A stretch of DNA of 64,000 nucleotides from Rhynchopus sp. YZ270_cl-10 (GCA_964035575.1 OZ037913.1:434001-498000); one strand, 5' to 3'; shown: positions 1-9,900, numbered from the stretch's first letter. The notes: generated from the letters alone by a model not told the origin. Numbers and translations: made by a program.

Positions 1-1562
1 GAGAAAAAGGGGGTGAGGTGAAAGCAAACTAAAGTTGTTGATCCCTTTTCCTTTGTCGATTTTTTTTTTTTGACGTTTTGACGATATTTGATGTGTCATA
101 ACAAGAAATGCGAGAGAAAAGGAGAGGTTTTTTTTTGATTCCAAAGTGAAGAGGAAAAAAATGGATTTTTTTTTTTGAAAGGGTCGATTCAACAGATGAA
201 ACAAACGACGCCTTCGAGAGGGTAGGTCTAACACTATTCATGCTCTATCGTGAGGTGTGGACGAGGTCCGGAGATGTGCAAAACAAAAGAGAACAATAAA
301 ATGGTGACGAAGGAGTCAGGCCACAACCCCACCTCGACTCACTACAATATGAATCTTCCAATGGTAAAAAAAAAAAAAAGCAAAAAATTAATAAATGCAA
401 ACAAACACATTGCTAGCTTGTGCTATACACGAGATCTTCCCTCCTCTCCCCCCCCTTTTCTTGTTCGTGTTGTGTTTTTTCACACGAGACACTTTTCACT
501 TTTCACTTTTTTTTTTTTTTTTTTTAGGTGGCTAAACATGAGAGGCTTAGGCTCATCGTTCAAAAAAAAAACCACCCCCCTCCCCCCATTTTTTATATTC
601 AAAACCGTGTGTTTTTGTCCAGTGTACAAACCCTCGATTCACCCCTTGCTGTTGTGGATTTTTTTTTCCCCCCCCTTCTGTGTTTCTTTTTTCTCTTCTT
701 TTCTATTTCCCCCATCCCTGAACAGAGTGATGCGCATTTTTCTTTTTTTTTTTTCTTGGTTGTTTGGATTGCACTGGACAGTGGAGGGAGAGGGGGTGGA
801 GAGAGAAAAAAAAATGTGAGCTAGCAGCCGTCGTACATACACTATACCAGAACGTCAGTTGTTGCCAGCATTTGCGCAGGGGGAAGGGGAGTCCTTTTCT
901 CATTCTCTCGTGAAAGGTGGGGGGTTGAGGAAAAAGGGCGCCCTTTTTTTTATATTTTGTGTGTGTGTGCACTCTTTCTTATTATACACAGTTCACTCAA
1001 TGATTTTTTTTTGGTTTTTTTTTTATTGTGGGAAAATCAAAAAAAAAAAAAGCCTTGTTTTTTTAAATATTCATAGGAGATTCCCCGAGAGAAAGAGAGA
1101 GAGAGAAACAGACAAAACTGAACGCTCTACCATGCTCCATGATAACAAAGAAAATGAAAAATTGCGATGCAATTTTTATTTTATTTTTTTTTGTTAACAA
1201 CTTCCGATCTTCGACTCCCTCGTTTCTTCTCTCCCCTTTTTGTCGCCATCCTTCCGCCTAAGACAGTGTCAATTCTTCTCGGTAGGAAAAAAAAAAAAAA
1301 ACAATGTTATCAGCATGGGTGTTCCTAAGACGGAATACGAATACCACTTTTGGGATCGTGCACTTTTTTTTCTACAGGGATTCCCTTAGGGAAGAAAAAA
1401 AAGAGCAGACGGGTAACTAAGAGACTTTAGAACGGTCATTTTCACTGAATGAGGTGCCCGTGAACTGGGATGGAATGAAACAACACAAAAACGAAATTTT
1501 TCTCCTTGTAGGACGAACCCTCAAAAAAAAATTTCGCCTCCGGCGGACACCCCCTTTCCTCC
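1..1562. other. Intergenic spacer, homopolymer rich
   Basis: No gene is supported here. The stretch is dominated by poly-T, poly-A and poly-C runs. At 526-560 there is a copy of the CGAGAG-loop stem-loop repeat, directly after a run of about 20 T ending in AG. Open frames in the stretch are low-complexity Phe/Lys/Pro translations. Confidence 0.6.
526..560 (+). repeat. CGAGAG-loop stem-loop repeat, copy 1
   Basis: Stem CTAAAC / GCTTAG around the loop ATGAGAG, followed by a CTCATC tail. It is preceded by a long T run ending in AG. This is one member of a dispersed family described in the findings. Confidence 0.6.
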
Positions 1563-1802
1563 ACTGTGTACTGTGTACTGTGTACTGTGTACTGTGTACT
1601 GTGTACTGTGTACTGTGTACTGTGTACTGTGTACTGTGTACTGTGTACTGTGTACTGTGTACTGTGTACTGTGTACTGTGTACTGTGTACTGTGTACTGT
1701 GTACTGTGTACTGTGTACTGTGTACTGTGTACTGTGTACTGTGTACTGTGTACTGTGTACTGTGTACTGTGTACTGTGTACTGTGTCCTGTGTCCTGTGT
1801 AG
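1563..1802. repeat. 7-bp satellite array (CTGTGTA)n
   Basis: About 33 near-perfect tandem copies of a 7-bp unit with core ACTGTGT; the last copies are degenerate (CTGTGTC). Because the unit is 7 bp it is open in several frames, which produces artefactual repetitive reading frames on both strands. It ends right before the 16-nt string TTATGCAGCCACGCCA, which also occurs near 32311 close to a related 5-bp array. Confidence 0.95.
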
Positions 1803-2635
1803 TTATGCAGCCACGCCAATTTTTTTTATAGTACCACCGCTGAACGCTCGGGTTACCAAAAATTCAAATAAGACCAGTTTTGGGGTGTTTTGACCCTGTT
1901 TTTGACCCCCAAAGGGGAAGCCCACCCAAAGAAAAATAGTGGAATACGGACCCGATTTTTCCCCGAAAACCCCCGGAATACGGAACACCCATGGTTATCA
2001 GAAAAGAGGATGGTCGTTTTATAAGGATAGAGAGGAGTAGAGGGGGTGGAGGAGAAAAACAAAACTAATGCATGAGAGCAATGAAAAAAAAATTACAAAA
2101 AAATGTCCCCAAAAAAAAAAAAAGAGAAAAAACAAGAAAGCAAAAAAAAAAAGCAAAACATACCTTGATTAAAAGGATGTTGTGAGTCTACTCTTATTTC
2201 CTTCTTGGTGGATGGGTACGCAAAAAAGGACAAGCCGTATTTTTCTTTTCTTTTTGAAAGTATGTTTTTCTTGAATGAAAAAGAAAATAAAAGGAAAAAG
2301 CAAAAAAAGGGTGTACCGTCTTCTAATAAGAACAGTGATAGACAAAAAAAGACAGGTCTTCGCAATACCATAAACCCCGTTTTGTCGGCGATGCAAAAAA
2401 TAATAATAAATGAATACCAAAAGAAAGCAAGGTTATTTTTCTCTCCTCCCCCCCAATTCCCCCCTTTTTTTTACAAAAAAAAAAAGAGATCGTTTTTTGA
2501 CAACAAAAAAATAAAAAAAAATACAACCGCACTCCCCATACCCCTCCATGAGACGCAAAGTAGTTAGGTAACCCCACCCACACCCTTTTTTTTCCCCTAC
2601 TCTTTTCTAATATTTTCAATCAAATTTTGTGGTTT
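1803..2635. other. Intergenic spacer
   Basis: No gene is supported. The first 190 bases are GC-richer and include CATGGGTGTTCC in inverted orientation relative to 1316-1327, so the satellite may sit inside an imperfect inverted repeat (about 1303-1995). The rest is poly-A/poly-T sequence. Confidence 0.5.
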
Positions 2636-2693
2636 TTCATCCGGATGGCTGGCAATGGTATGTGTGGGTCAGTTGGAGGTGCCAGAATCAAAC
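2636..2693 (+). repeat. Family A dispersed repeat, copy 1
   Basis: A 55-60 bp unit with the blocks TTTCATCCGGATGGCTGG and GGGTCAGTTGGAGGTGCC. Three further copies lie at 6191-6246, 51101-51156 and 54210-54258, all in the same orientation. CTGGC pairs with GTTGG (using G-T wobble), as the corresponding segments do in the other copies. Confidence 0.8.
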
Positions 2694-2705
2694 CCTTATG
2701 GTTTT

Positions 2706-2820
2706 GACAGCCCCCTGCAGCTTGTCCCACGTCTACAAAACTATCAAGCAAAATTAAACAGAGCACAAAGCACTTTCAAAAACAAACAAAAAGCATTTTC
2801 AGACAGCCCCTGCAGCTTGT
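2706..2820. repeat. Short A-rich insertion with 19-20 bp direct repeats
   Basis: A 76-bp A-rich insert (2726-2801) is bounded by near-identical direct repeats of GACAGCCCCTGCAGCTTGT at 2706-2725 (one extra C) and 2802-2820. Fifty bases of the insert (2732-2781) are identical to 32991-33040 inside the eL34 intron, where the insert is also bounded by direct repeats. It interrupts the reverse transcriptase relic. The long flanking duplications look like target-site duplications made by target-primed reverse transcription. Confidence 0.8.
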
Positions 2821-3330
2821 TGGCGATGGTATAGATTCTCCGTAAATACTGCTCTTCGTCTGCGGTCACCGATTCTGCGATTCTGCCCCCTCTAGCCACA
2901 GCACTTTCAAAAGATACAAAAAAAACTTCTTCAAACCCCCCCTGGCGCCACGTGAGGAAGCGTCCCTGCGCCCTGGCCAACTCCGGCAGCCTCCCATCCG
3001 GGTCATGCAGCAGCGCTGCCAGGGTCAATCAGATCATCAAAAAGACTTCAGGTACTCCTCACAGTGTGGGATCATGTAGAAAACCATGCGGCAAAAACCT
3101 TGGCAGTATCTGAGGACGTAGAAGGCGGCCTGGGTGTCCTCCAGGTCCACTAGGGCCTCCAGGTTGCGGCAAGTCTTTCTGGGCCATTGTACTCCTCAGA
3201 GAACTCCGCAGACCCAATGGGGATGCCCAAGAAGTCGAAACCGTCCGCATCCAACACCCCTTCACCTATATCACCTGCGTCACCCTCACCAGATCGTCAT
3301 ATCTCTTGGCACAATCGAGCATAGAGAGTG
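2800..3330 (-). pseudogene. Decayed LINE-type reverse transcriptase fragment
   Basis: This GC-rich patch contrasts sharply with the surrounding spacer and reads as coding on the minus strand, but in more than one frame. Blocks that can be read are DFLGIPIGSAEFSEEY, then LEALVDLEDTQAAFYVLRYC followed by GFCRMVFYM. The pattern LGIPIG, then a LE-LxDxQxA-LRYC block followed by a hydrophobic FYM, is what I know from the C-terminal part of non-LTR (LINE-like) reverse transcriptases in protists. Two short A-rich inserts (2726-2801 and about 2900-2935) interrupt it, so it is an old fragment. It is the only coding-like sequence with family resemblance on the minus strand. The family assignment rests on motif memory only. 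Confidence 0.5.
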
Positions 3331-3534
3331 CCACGCAACGAATCGTCGAAACCAACGAAAAAAAAATACCAGAAAAGTGAATTTTCTGCTTCAATTTTTT
3401 AAATAAACCCCCCCAACGCATATCTACTCCAGAGCCCCCCCTCCCTTGACCCCCACCCACCTAATCTCTTTACACAACCCCATTCTTTACACATTTCCCC
3501 CCTTCTTCTTCCCCCACTAATTTTTTTTTTTACT

Positions 3535-4773
3535 ATGCCTGTTTTTGAAGGTCTAACGGTGTTGCTTGTGTGTGCAGTATTAGCCCCTATTGGGTGCCGG
3601 CTGTTGTGGATGAATTTTGGGAGTAGTTTTGTCGGGGGGTTTGCGCCGAAGGAGTTTAGCGACGGGGTGGGGCAGGTGTGTGTGTTTGTGAACTACCTTG
3701 GGGTCGCGTTAGAGGGCTTTGCTGTGGTTGTGTGGTGCGGCGTGCCTTATGTCTTTGGAGAAGATATCTTCAACGAGTCGGACCTCTCCGTTCTCTTCTA
3801 CACCTTCCCCGAACGACTAGAAAAGGCATTGGATGCTGTAGAAACCGGGCGCGCGTTTCCCGGGATGATTCACGTAGGGCTGTACGTTGGATCGTTGTTT
3901 CTTTTTGTGTTAAGCTATTATCGTGCAGGGGATGTAACGAGCGATGCACTGTTCACGATTGATCGGCAAAAAAACGAGGAGATTTGTGATAAGTGTTCGC
4001 GGTTGGTGCATACGCATACGCAGCACTGCGCGTATTGCTGGCGGTGTGTGGATAGGTTTGACCATCATTCGTTCTTTGTGAACAACTGTGTTGCGGAGCG
4101 CAACGGAAAGCACTACACCCTGGCCTTGGTCTACAACGAAGTGCGCTGCACCCTGGCCGCCTCGGTCGTGCTGTACAGACTCTTCCTGCACACATCTGCC
4201 CTCTCGCTCCTGGTCCTCGGTGCGGCCATGCTCTGGATTTCGGTCTCCTTCCTCTCCGTTGGCTTCCTTCTGCTCATGTGGACCATCGCGATAGCGCATG
4301 GCTTCAATTCTTCAACAGAGTCTGGTAGGAATACTCAAGACGGTGCATCAAGCGTTGTGGTATGCACCTTTTGTTTTATCACTGTGTGCCGACCTTTTTT
4401 TCCCCTAATAATTCGGAATAGTTCTTCAAGTATTTTTTGAACTATGATTTAACGGCTTTGATCTTTTATTTTTTCTCTTCAAAGGTGTTGAGAGAGGTGT
4501 TTGCTGTGCGGAGAATTGTGTCTGATTTTTTGTTTCATTTTCAAAAATATTCAGGTTTTGGACGAAACTGTGCGTCTGTTAAGTACAAAGATGGTGCCGT
4601 CGTACTCAGAATGGATCAAAGCAATGAAACTCCCGGTTCTCTCGGCAAAGCAAAAGGAACGCAACATCGCCGCCGTGATGGGGGAGAGCTCTCGGTGGCA
4701 GTGGTGGTGGCCGTCCTCGCCGTACAACTTCCCTGACTACGGCCAGCATGCGTTCGTTTTCAAGCGTGGGTAG
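3535..4773 (+). CDS. DHHC-family zinc finger membrane protein with DHHS motif
   Basis: Probable member of the DHHC protein S-acyltransferase family (zDHHC), which palmitoylates cysteines on membrane proteins. Two exons, 3535-4359 and 4555-4773, are joined in phase 0 across a 195-bp GTATGC...CAG intron, giving 347 residues. Hydrophobic segments lie near residues 5-25, 45-70 and 112-130, the cysteine-rich domain at about 147-192 (CDKC, HCAYC, RCVDRFDHHS, NNC), and further membrane segments at about 195-255. The defining tetrapeptide is DHHS (176-179): the codon at 4069-4071 is TCG, so the acyl-accepting cysteine is serine. The other zinc-binding cysteines and histidines are present. It is therefore either a non-catalytic family member or has an altered mechanism. 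A weak STES could stand in for the TTxE motif. Upstream is a C/T-rich tract. The family call is firm; the activity is doubtful. Confidence 0.85.
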
Positions 4774-5177
4774 TGTACTAAATAAAACACTTTCGCTCAC
4801 CCCAGAACCATCTCAAGATAGCACAAAGAAAGGGGAGGCATCAAGGCCCCCCAGAAGCCCCAGAAGAGAAAAAAAAAACCCCAGCAACATTTTCCCCCTA
4901 CAAAGAAGAGGCCTAAATGGTTGTCCTCAGGTCTTTTGTTCATTTAGAATCGATGGGAAAAGAGAGTATGGATATCCGAATTAACTATGTTAGTGACACA
5001 AAAAAAAGGTTGTTTTCCCCCCAACAAATAAGGTACAAAAGAAAAGCACCCTTTTCACCAATTCTCCTTAGCTACTTTCCCCCTCACCGATACCTCTCCT
5101 CCCCTCCCCCCATCCCCCTCCTCAAACCAAACACCAGTACACACAGTCCAAAAACAGGGTTGTCCAATAAAGAGACA
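4774..5177. other. Intergenic spacer
   Basis: Pyrimidine- and A-rich spacer after the DHHC-family gene. I see no gene or repeat family in it. Confidence 0.5.
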
Positions 5178-5610
5178 ATGAAACGGACTTCGGTTCAGTG
5201 TGGGAAGGCCTTCGCGTCGCACAAGCCAGGGAAAGGCAGAGTGAGGTATGTACCTTATGGATTTCCCTTAAGAGGCCCTCCCCCTTCCCCCTTTTCCCCT
5301 TCTGGCTAAGGGAGGTGGCCACAGTCTCCATAGCCACCCTCAGCTTCCTGAATTGTCTGCACCGTCTGTGGCAAGACTCTCCTTCAACTTCATGACCGAG
5401 ATCAAGCAGATGACCATCGTTTAGTCTTCTGGATTCTCGTCATCCCCTGACAAACGTATTCAAAGAGTCACTGCTGACAGAGACTTTGCCGGCCGCACTG
5501 TATATGGTACACACGTTGCAGCGGTGCTTTTACTCGCCCCCTTCCCTGCAAAAATAGCAACTCTCATTGAAAACTGGCAACACCTTTTGTCGTCTATAAC
5601 CATTTAAAAA
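5178..5610 (+). other. Coding-like patch of unknown identity, probably a gene relic
   Basis: Base composition resembles genes more than spacer. From ATG 5178 a 23-codon stretch (SVQCGKAFASHKPGKGRVR) ends at a GTATGT donor-like site. After a possible CAG acceptor near 5342 a frame reads LPELSAPSVARLSFNFMTEI, then a stop, and continues in the same frame (RVTADRDFAGRTVYGTHVAA) to about 5610. The first block vaguely recalls ribosomal protein uS9 (SVQ, CK-GKG), but the rest does not align convincingly. I cannot decide between a decayed gene and chance. Confidence 0.2.
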
Positions 5611-5876
5611 GGTTCTGTCTCCTCTTCTGCATCTTCAGCAGTTTCGGTTGGCTATTTGTGTGGGTGTTTCAAGTTATATTTTCATTTTTTTTTTTTGTCC
5701 AAATTTCACCACAAAACCCCTCTTTATCCACAGCGATGTCTCCCAAGTAGAGGGGAACTGGTCAGCACCTGGACCGAGTCGTCTCGTATGTGTTTTTGTT
5801 TTGATTTATCTGGCGCACCTTATTTAAAGGTGACATCACCTCTGCAAATCAGATGCAAACCGCGAAATGACCGGTC

Positions 5877-5953
5877 CTGTACACTGTCACGAGAGGGCTT
5901 TGTATTTCAAGTCGTATTGACTACGCACGAGAGGCTTAGGGCCATCTTATAAG
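5877..5953 (+). repeat. Tandem pair of stem-loop repeats (families C and B)
   Basis: Family C unit ACTGTCACGAGAGGGCTTTG with a TATTTCAAGTC tail (5877-5914), followed at once by a family B unit with the loop ACGAGAG and the tail GGGCCATCTTATAAG (to 5953). The pair ends about 40 nt before the pyrimidine-AG and 58 nt before the start codon of the macro-domain-like gene. Upstream bases 5845-5870 (CAAATCAGATGCAAACC) are shared with the copy near 44040. Confidence 0.75.
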
Positions 5954-6010
5954 CCTTTCTATTTTCCCCCACACCATCCAAATCCCCCACAGTTCCAAAA
6001 CCACATTACG

Positions 6011-7154
6011 ATGAAAACCAATAGCTACGTGGCCAACCTTCATCCACCGAAGAACGCGCCGCTCAATCTTGGGGCCGAGGTATACCACCACCACCACCAC
6101 CCACACCCCCCCCCTTTCTACCATTTTATCCCCTTTGCGGGTTGGAAATCGGCACCTTTTTCCACTGTTGTAGGCTGCGGGGTGCTTATCTTTCATCCGA
6201 ATGGCTGGCATCGTACGTGGGTCAGTCGGAGGTGCCTGCATCAACCACAATTTATTTTTCTTCAGGCGTTTCCTTTTTTTGTACAGAAACCAATCATTAC
6301 AACCTTTACCACTGATACAACCCCTTCACTAATGCAATTCTCAACCCTATCTACATCACATTCTTTCACATCCCCTCTCTGTTCCACATCCAAAAAAAAA
6401 ACCCCTTAACCCACAGCTGAACTTACGTGGATACACTGCAGGTATCGGTCCTGATATAATGGGCAATGCGAACACAAAGCCGTACCGGGAAGGGACCATC
6501 CGCACCGCGCTTCCTGGTGATGAAGACACGGTGCGTCGAATGGAGCAAATCAAGGAATATGCCCCTGCGGCTCGCACAGTGGTGTATGAGGAGACGATTG
6601 GCGAGGAGGTGAAAGTGACGGTTGTGTGCGACGATGTGCGCACTTCTGCTGCGGGGGTGGTGTGTTTTGCTTCAGACGCGGATCTGGCGCCGATGGAAAC
6701 GGCAGGGCTGCATTTATATGGGCATATTGACTCGCTTTGCCAAGCGTCGGGACAGCATCAGACACTTGTTGAAAGCGTGGAGGAACATTATCGAAAGTTT
6801 GGAACAATTCCGATGGGCTGTGTTGGGTCGTTGAAGCAGATAGAAGGAAAGAATGCCTTAGTATTTGCGCATACCCCGGAATATGTGGATGGGTTCTACG
6901 ACGAAGAACGCTGGCTCACAGTGACATACAACGCGATTCTAGATGAGTGTCGTCTCCTCTCTGCGCCTTCCGTCGCAATCGTAGCACCGTCGGGAACCTT
7001 CCCGCTAAACCGCTCTGCCCCTCTCCTTGCACAATGCGTGAAGGACTGGGCAGAGCTAGACTGCATGCACCACCCCTACACAAAATCCATAGAAATATTC
7101 ACAGAAACCCCCGAAGAAGCGGCGCTCGTTGCCGCCTGCTTCAAGGCGCTTTAA
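6011..7154 (+). CDS. Macro-domain-like protein
   Basis: Two exons, 6011-6079 and 6417-7154, are joined in phase 0 across a 337-bp GTATAC...CAG intron, giving 268 residues. The start at 6011 lies 18 nt after CCCCCACAG. The C-terminal half has the pattern of an ADP-ribose-binding macro domain: a V-TYNAILDECRLL helix, then APSVAIVAPSGTFPLNRSAP (compare the SIAFPAIGTG-YP loop), then a helix and a final beta strand SIEIFTE. The N-terminal half would hold the first nucleotide-binding strands (VVCFASDADLAP). The classical NAAN motif is absent, so ADP-ribose binding or hydrolysis is uncertain. The intron carries a family A dispersed repeat (6191-6246). The gene is convincing; the fold call is tentative. 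Confidence 0.55.
6191..6246 (+). repeat. Family A dispersed repeat, copy 2 (intronic)
   Basis: Blocks TTTCATCCGAATGGCTGGC and GGGTCAGTCGGAGGTGCCTG. It lies wholly within the single intron of the macro-domain-like gene, in the sense orientation. CTGGC can pair with GTCGG, where copy 3 (51101) has CTGAC with GTCAG. Confidence 0.85.
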
Positions 7155-7257
7155 TAATATAGGGGATTTGGGGGGAGGTTTTTTTCATTTTTTTCTCCAA
7201 GCTTGAGGGCTGAAAAAGAACGCTACTCCTTTTTCCCCCTATTTTTAAAACAAAAGG

Positions 7258-7272
7258 ATTTTTTTTTTTCAG
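7258..7272 (+). promoter_or_regulatory. Poly-T/CAG, putative trans-splice or 5' UTR splice acceptor
   Basis: Eleven T followed by CAG, 20 nt before the chosen COX15 start. Similar pyrimidine-AG signals precede other genes here: AG at 5991-5992, 11741-11742, 14199-14200, 55151-55152 and 57675-57676. It could equally be the end of a 5' UTR intron. Confidence 0.4.
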
Positions 7273-7292
7273 GAGAAGGGAAGGAAAAAAAA

Positions 7293-8585
7293 ATGTTGCG
7301 TCAATGCGCATCACGCCTGCTTTCTCGGGAGGTGCTGCTTCGTAGCAGTTCCTCCTTGCAGTTACCCCTTCTGGAGACGACGCAGCTGGTGAAGAGCAGT
7401 CCTGCCTGCTTCAAGCATATTCCGGGACAGAATGTTATGGTCATCAATCAGAGACGTTACTGCAGCAGCGCGGCCACGACACCTGCCAAGGAAACGGAAG
7501 AGACGGAAGAAACCGAGAGCATGGTTGATAAGGGGATGAGCTACTGGCTGTTTACCGTTGCCGGCATGGTGTTCGCGATTGTCATTGTAGGAGGAGTAAC
7601 GCGTCTGACCGAGAGTGGTCTCTCCATCTCCTACTGGAAGCCAGTAACAGGAATGATCCCGCCTCTGACAGATGAACAGTGGGAGAAGGAGTTTGAGATC
7701 TACAAGGCGACGCCGGAGTACGCACAGAACCCTACCATGGACCTGGCGCACTTCAAATCGATCTTCTTTTGGGAGTGGTTCCACCGTGCGTTGGGGCGCA
7801 CGGTGGGGATGGTGTACTTCTTCCCGCTGTGCTATTTTCTAGCAAAGAAACGTCCGCAGCGGCTTGGAATCAATAAGCGTCTCGCCTTTTTCGGTTCCCT
7901 CGGAGCACTCCAAGGTGCCATTGGGTGGCTCATGGTAAAATCCGGCCTGCAACACAAAAACTTCGAAGACGGATCCAAAGCAACAGTATCACCCTACCGC
8001 CTTGCCCTGCATCTGGGCACCGCTTTCATCCTCTTCCTCGGACTAACCTCCACAGCAGTCCACCTTCATCGGGGAACCATCCGCAAGAAGGTTTCCCCTG
8101 CCCTCAAACCCCTCCGCCCCTATGTGCACGGTGCCCTCGGATGGGTCTTTGCAACCGCGATGACCGGCGCTGCCGTGGCGGGGCTGGACGCAGGGTGGAT
8201 CTACTGTGAATTCCCGAAGATGGGGAATGGGTACGTTCCTCCGGCTCAGGAGCTGTTTTTGGAGAAGTGTGGGTTCTGGCCGAGGAATTTGTATGAGAAC
8301 CCGGTGTTTGCACAGTTTGCGCACAGATGCATGGCGATGGGGTCCATTGTGGCGGTGGGTGCGCTGACAGCAAAGGCTGCCTATACGCCTGCTATTCATG
8401 CGGCTCTGGTGCACTCTCCTGCAGGCAAGGCGATTGTCGTGGCGCAAGTGCTCATTCTCTGCCAAGTGACCCTCGGCATCTACACCCTCATCAACGAAAC
8501 CCCCATCAACCTCGCGGTCCTCCACCAAGGCGGGTCGCTTGCTGTTCTGACCAGTTTGATTGGTGTTCAGGTGTTGCTTCTCTGA
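7293..8585 (+). CDS. COX15: Heme A synthase COX15
   Basis: Mitochondrial inner-membrane heme A synthase, which oxidises the C8 methyl group of heme O to give heme A for cytochrome c oxidase. The product is 430 residues, close to the family norm. Residues 1-80 form an Arg/Ser/Leu-rich presequence ending in RRYCSS and a Thr/Glu linker, consistent with mitochondrial import. Family blocks are GGVTRLTESGLSISYWKPVTG (100-120, split here by function only), FHRALGRTVG with H163, LALHLGTAF with H240, a GAAVAGLDAGWIYCEFPKMG block, QFAHR, and a C-terminal NLAVLHQGGSLA. The histidines fit the four heme-ligand positions of the duplicated bundle. No intron is needed. An in-frame ATG at 7203 lies upstream of the poly-T/CAG; I chose 7293 because it begins the presequence. 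COX15 implies an aerobic mitochondrion with cytochrome aa3 oxidase. Confidence 0.96.
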   Translation: MLRQCASRLLSREVLLRSSSSLQLPLLETTQLVKSSPACFKHIPGQNVMVINQRRYCSSAATTPAKETEETEETESMVDKGMSYWLFTVAGMVFAIVIVGGVTRLTESGLSISYWKPVTGMIPPLTDEQWEKEFEIYKATPEYAQNPTMDLAHFKSIFFWEWFHRALGRTVGMVYFFPLCYFLAKKRPQRLGINKRLAFFGSLGALQGAIGWLMVKSGLQHKNFEDGSKATVSPYRLALHLGTAFILFLGLTSTAVHLHRGTIRKKVSPALKPLRPYVHGALGWVFATAMTGAAVAGLDAGWIYCEFPKMGNGYVPPAQELFLEKCGFWPRNLYENPVFAQFAHRCMAMGSIVAVGALTAKAAYTPAIHAALVHSPAGKAIVVAQVLILCQVTLGIYTLINETPINLAVLHQGGSLAVLTSLIGVQVLLL

Positions 8586-9029
8586 TGGGAAGAACAAAGG
8601 GGGAGGAGGAGGGGGAAAAGAATTGGCTGAAGCCAGTTTTGGGGGATGGTCGAATCGACAATAACAACGAAAAATAAAACTGACAATTTGAGTTTAAAAT
8701 AATACCGCAAAGAAAAATGTGGGATTTTTTTTGTTTTTGTTCAAAAAAATTTTTGAAGAAACACAAAAACGTGAAACGAATTGAAACCCCCTTTGAATTT
8801 TTTTTTTGTCTCACCACCCCTCCGCATCATATCACCCATCTTTTTTCACCATCTTAAACAGACATCCAATACACAAGAGATCGGGTATCTCATCTCCCCC
8901 TTTTTTTCCCTCTCTTCCTCCCCTTCTCACTACCCTTCTCCGCATTTTTTAAAAAAAGCCACGATTTTTAGAATCGGCCTTTCTCGTTGTATCCCGCCCG
9001 CCCATCTGCGTTTTTTTGCGGAGAGCAAA
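8586..9029. other. Intergenic spacer
   Basis: Poly-T and C/T-rich spacer between COX15 and riboflavin kinase; no recognised repeat. The frame of riboflavin kinase stays open back to 8781, but the translation is low complexity. Confidence 0.5.
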
Positions 9030-9542
9030 ATGACGAACTCAGCGGAGGTGAAACCCGATGTGAACACTCCATTTTTGCTTTATGGTAAGGTTGTGACTGG
9101 GTTCGCGAGGGGCAGTAAACAGTTGGGGTTTCCTACTGCAAACCTGGAGTTTGAAGGTGATGTGGGGCACGAAAAGCAGAAGCGTCTGAAACAAGGTGTG
9201 TACCACGGATTTGCACGGGTAGGGGGAGAAACCCACATTATGGCGATGAGTGTTGGCGATAACCCACACTTCGGTGATGCGAAGGTGACTGTCGAGGTTC
9301 ATATGCTGCATACCTTTGATAAGGACTTCTATGGTGAAATGGTCTCCTGTGTCGTAACCGGGTACATCCGTCCGATGGTACCATTTGACACCCTCGAAGG
9401 GCTCATTGCAGCAATCCAATCCGACTGCGACCTCGCAGCCAGCCTCCTCAAACCAGGTGAACCCCTCTCAAAGTTTGCCGACCACCCTTTCCTATCAGAC
9501 CCCTCTACAGCCACAGCGGAAGGGATGCAGTATATTCTGTAA
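9030..9542 (+). CDS. Riboflavin kinase
   Basis: Monofunctional eukaryotic riboflavin kinase (FMN1/RFK type), which makes FMN from riboflavin and ATP. The product is 170 residues, the usual size. Visible motifs are GKVVTGFARGSKQLGFPTAN (the PTAN signature at 35-38 binds Mg-ATP), GVYHGFARV, then MAMSVGDNPHFG, VEVHMLHTFDKDFYG and GYIRPMVPFDTLEGLIAAI, in the family order. I chose ATG 9030 because it starts 18 residues before the conserved YGKVV strand; an ATG at 8781 in the same frame would add a low-complexity leader of 83 residues that could only matter as a targeting sequence. Single exon. It follows COX15 in the same orientation, and both serve cofactor supply. Confidence 0.95.
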   Translation: MTNSAEVKPDVNTPFLLYGKVVTGFARGSKQLGFPTANLEFEGDVGHEKQKRLKQGVYHGFARVGGETHIMAMSVGDNPHFGDAKVTVEVHMLHTFDKDFYGEMVSCVVTGYIRPMVPFDTLEGLIAAIQSDCDLAASLLKPGEPLSKFADHPFLSDPSTATAEGMQYIL

Positions 9543-9614
9543 AAGGTTTGGAGAGAGGAGAGGAGAGGAAAATAGGAGATTTGGATAGGCGTTTTGCCAG
9601 AAACTCCCAAATGA

Positions 9615-9690
9615 AACACTCCAGGGGGGGGGGAGGTTCGAAACCCTCCGTCAGTGCCTGAGTCTCAGAGACGTTTTGCACAAAATTTCA
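9615..9690 (+). repeat. Family D hairpin repeat, copy 1
   Basis: GAGGTT-CGA-AACCCTC stem, followed by CAGTGCCTGAGTCTCAGAGA and an ACGTTTTGCAC...TTTCAC tail. Better preserved copies are at 43961-44020, 51625-51682 and 54059-54130. Confidence 0.65.
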
Positions 9691-9719
9691 CTTTTTTTTC
9701 TTCAGATGACTTTCACATA

Positions 9720-9900
9720 GGCCCTGTTCAGTGTCTCAGTAGGGGTTAAGCCAGTGAGGGAACCTGCCTTGACTGAATACACCCTTCTCTCAGACGAGGA
9801 ACGGAGTTTACGTGATTTTCGATCGATGTGTCGGTTACCTCTTCAGGGAAAGGTTACTCAATATCTGATCAAGAAGAGGGGGAAAAAGGAACACTCCTAG
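9720..9900 (+). other. Coding-like patch, possible 3' exon, unrecognised
   Basis: A 60-codon frame without ATG ends in TAG at 9898-9900. It reads LTEYTLLSDEERSLRDF, then RSMCRLPLQGKVTQYLIKKR and a Lys-rich end, a mixed-residue translation unlike the surrounding homopolymer frames. A TTTTCTTCAG acceptor-like site lies just upstream, near 9706. It could be the last exon of a small gene or a relic. Confidence 0.25.

Noticed and set aside
1442-1893. Long repetitive open frames on both strands over the 7-bp array
   Set aside because: They are produced by the tandem repeat, whose 7-bp unit stays open in several frames; there is no codon-level signal.
8781-9029. N-terminal extension of riboflavin kinase from ATG 8781
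   Set aside because: Residues are a low-complexity reading of pyrimidine-rich spacer, and the family core is complete from 9030.
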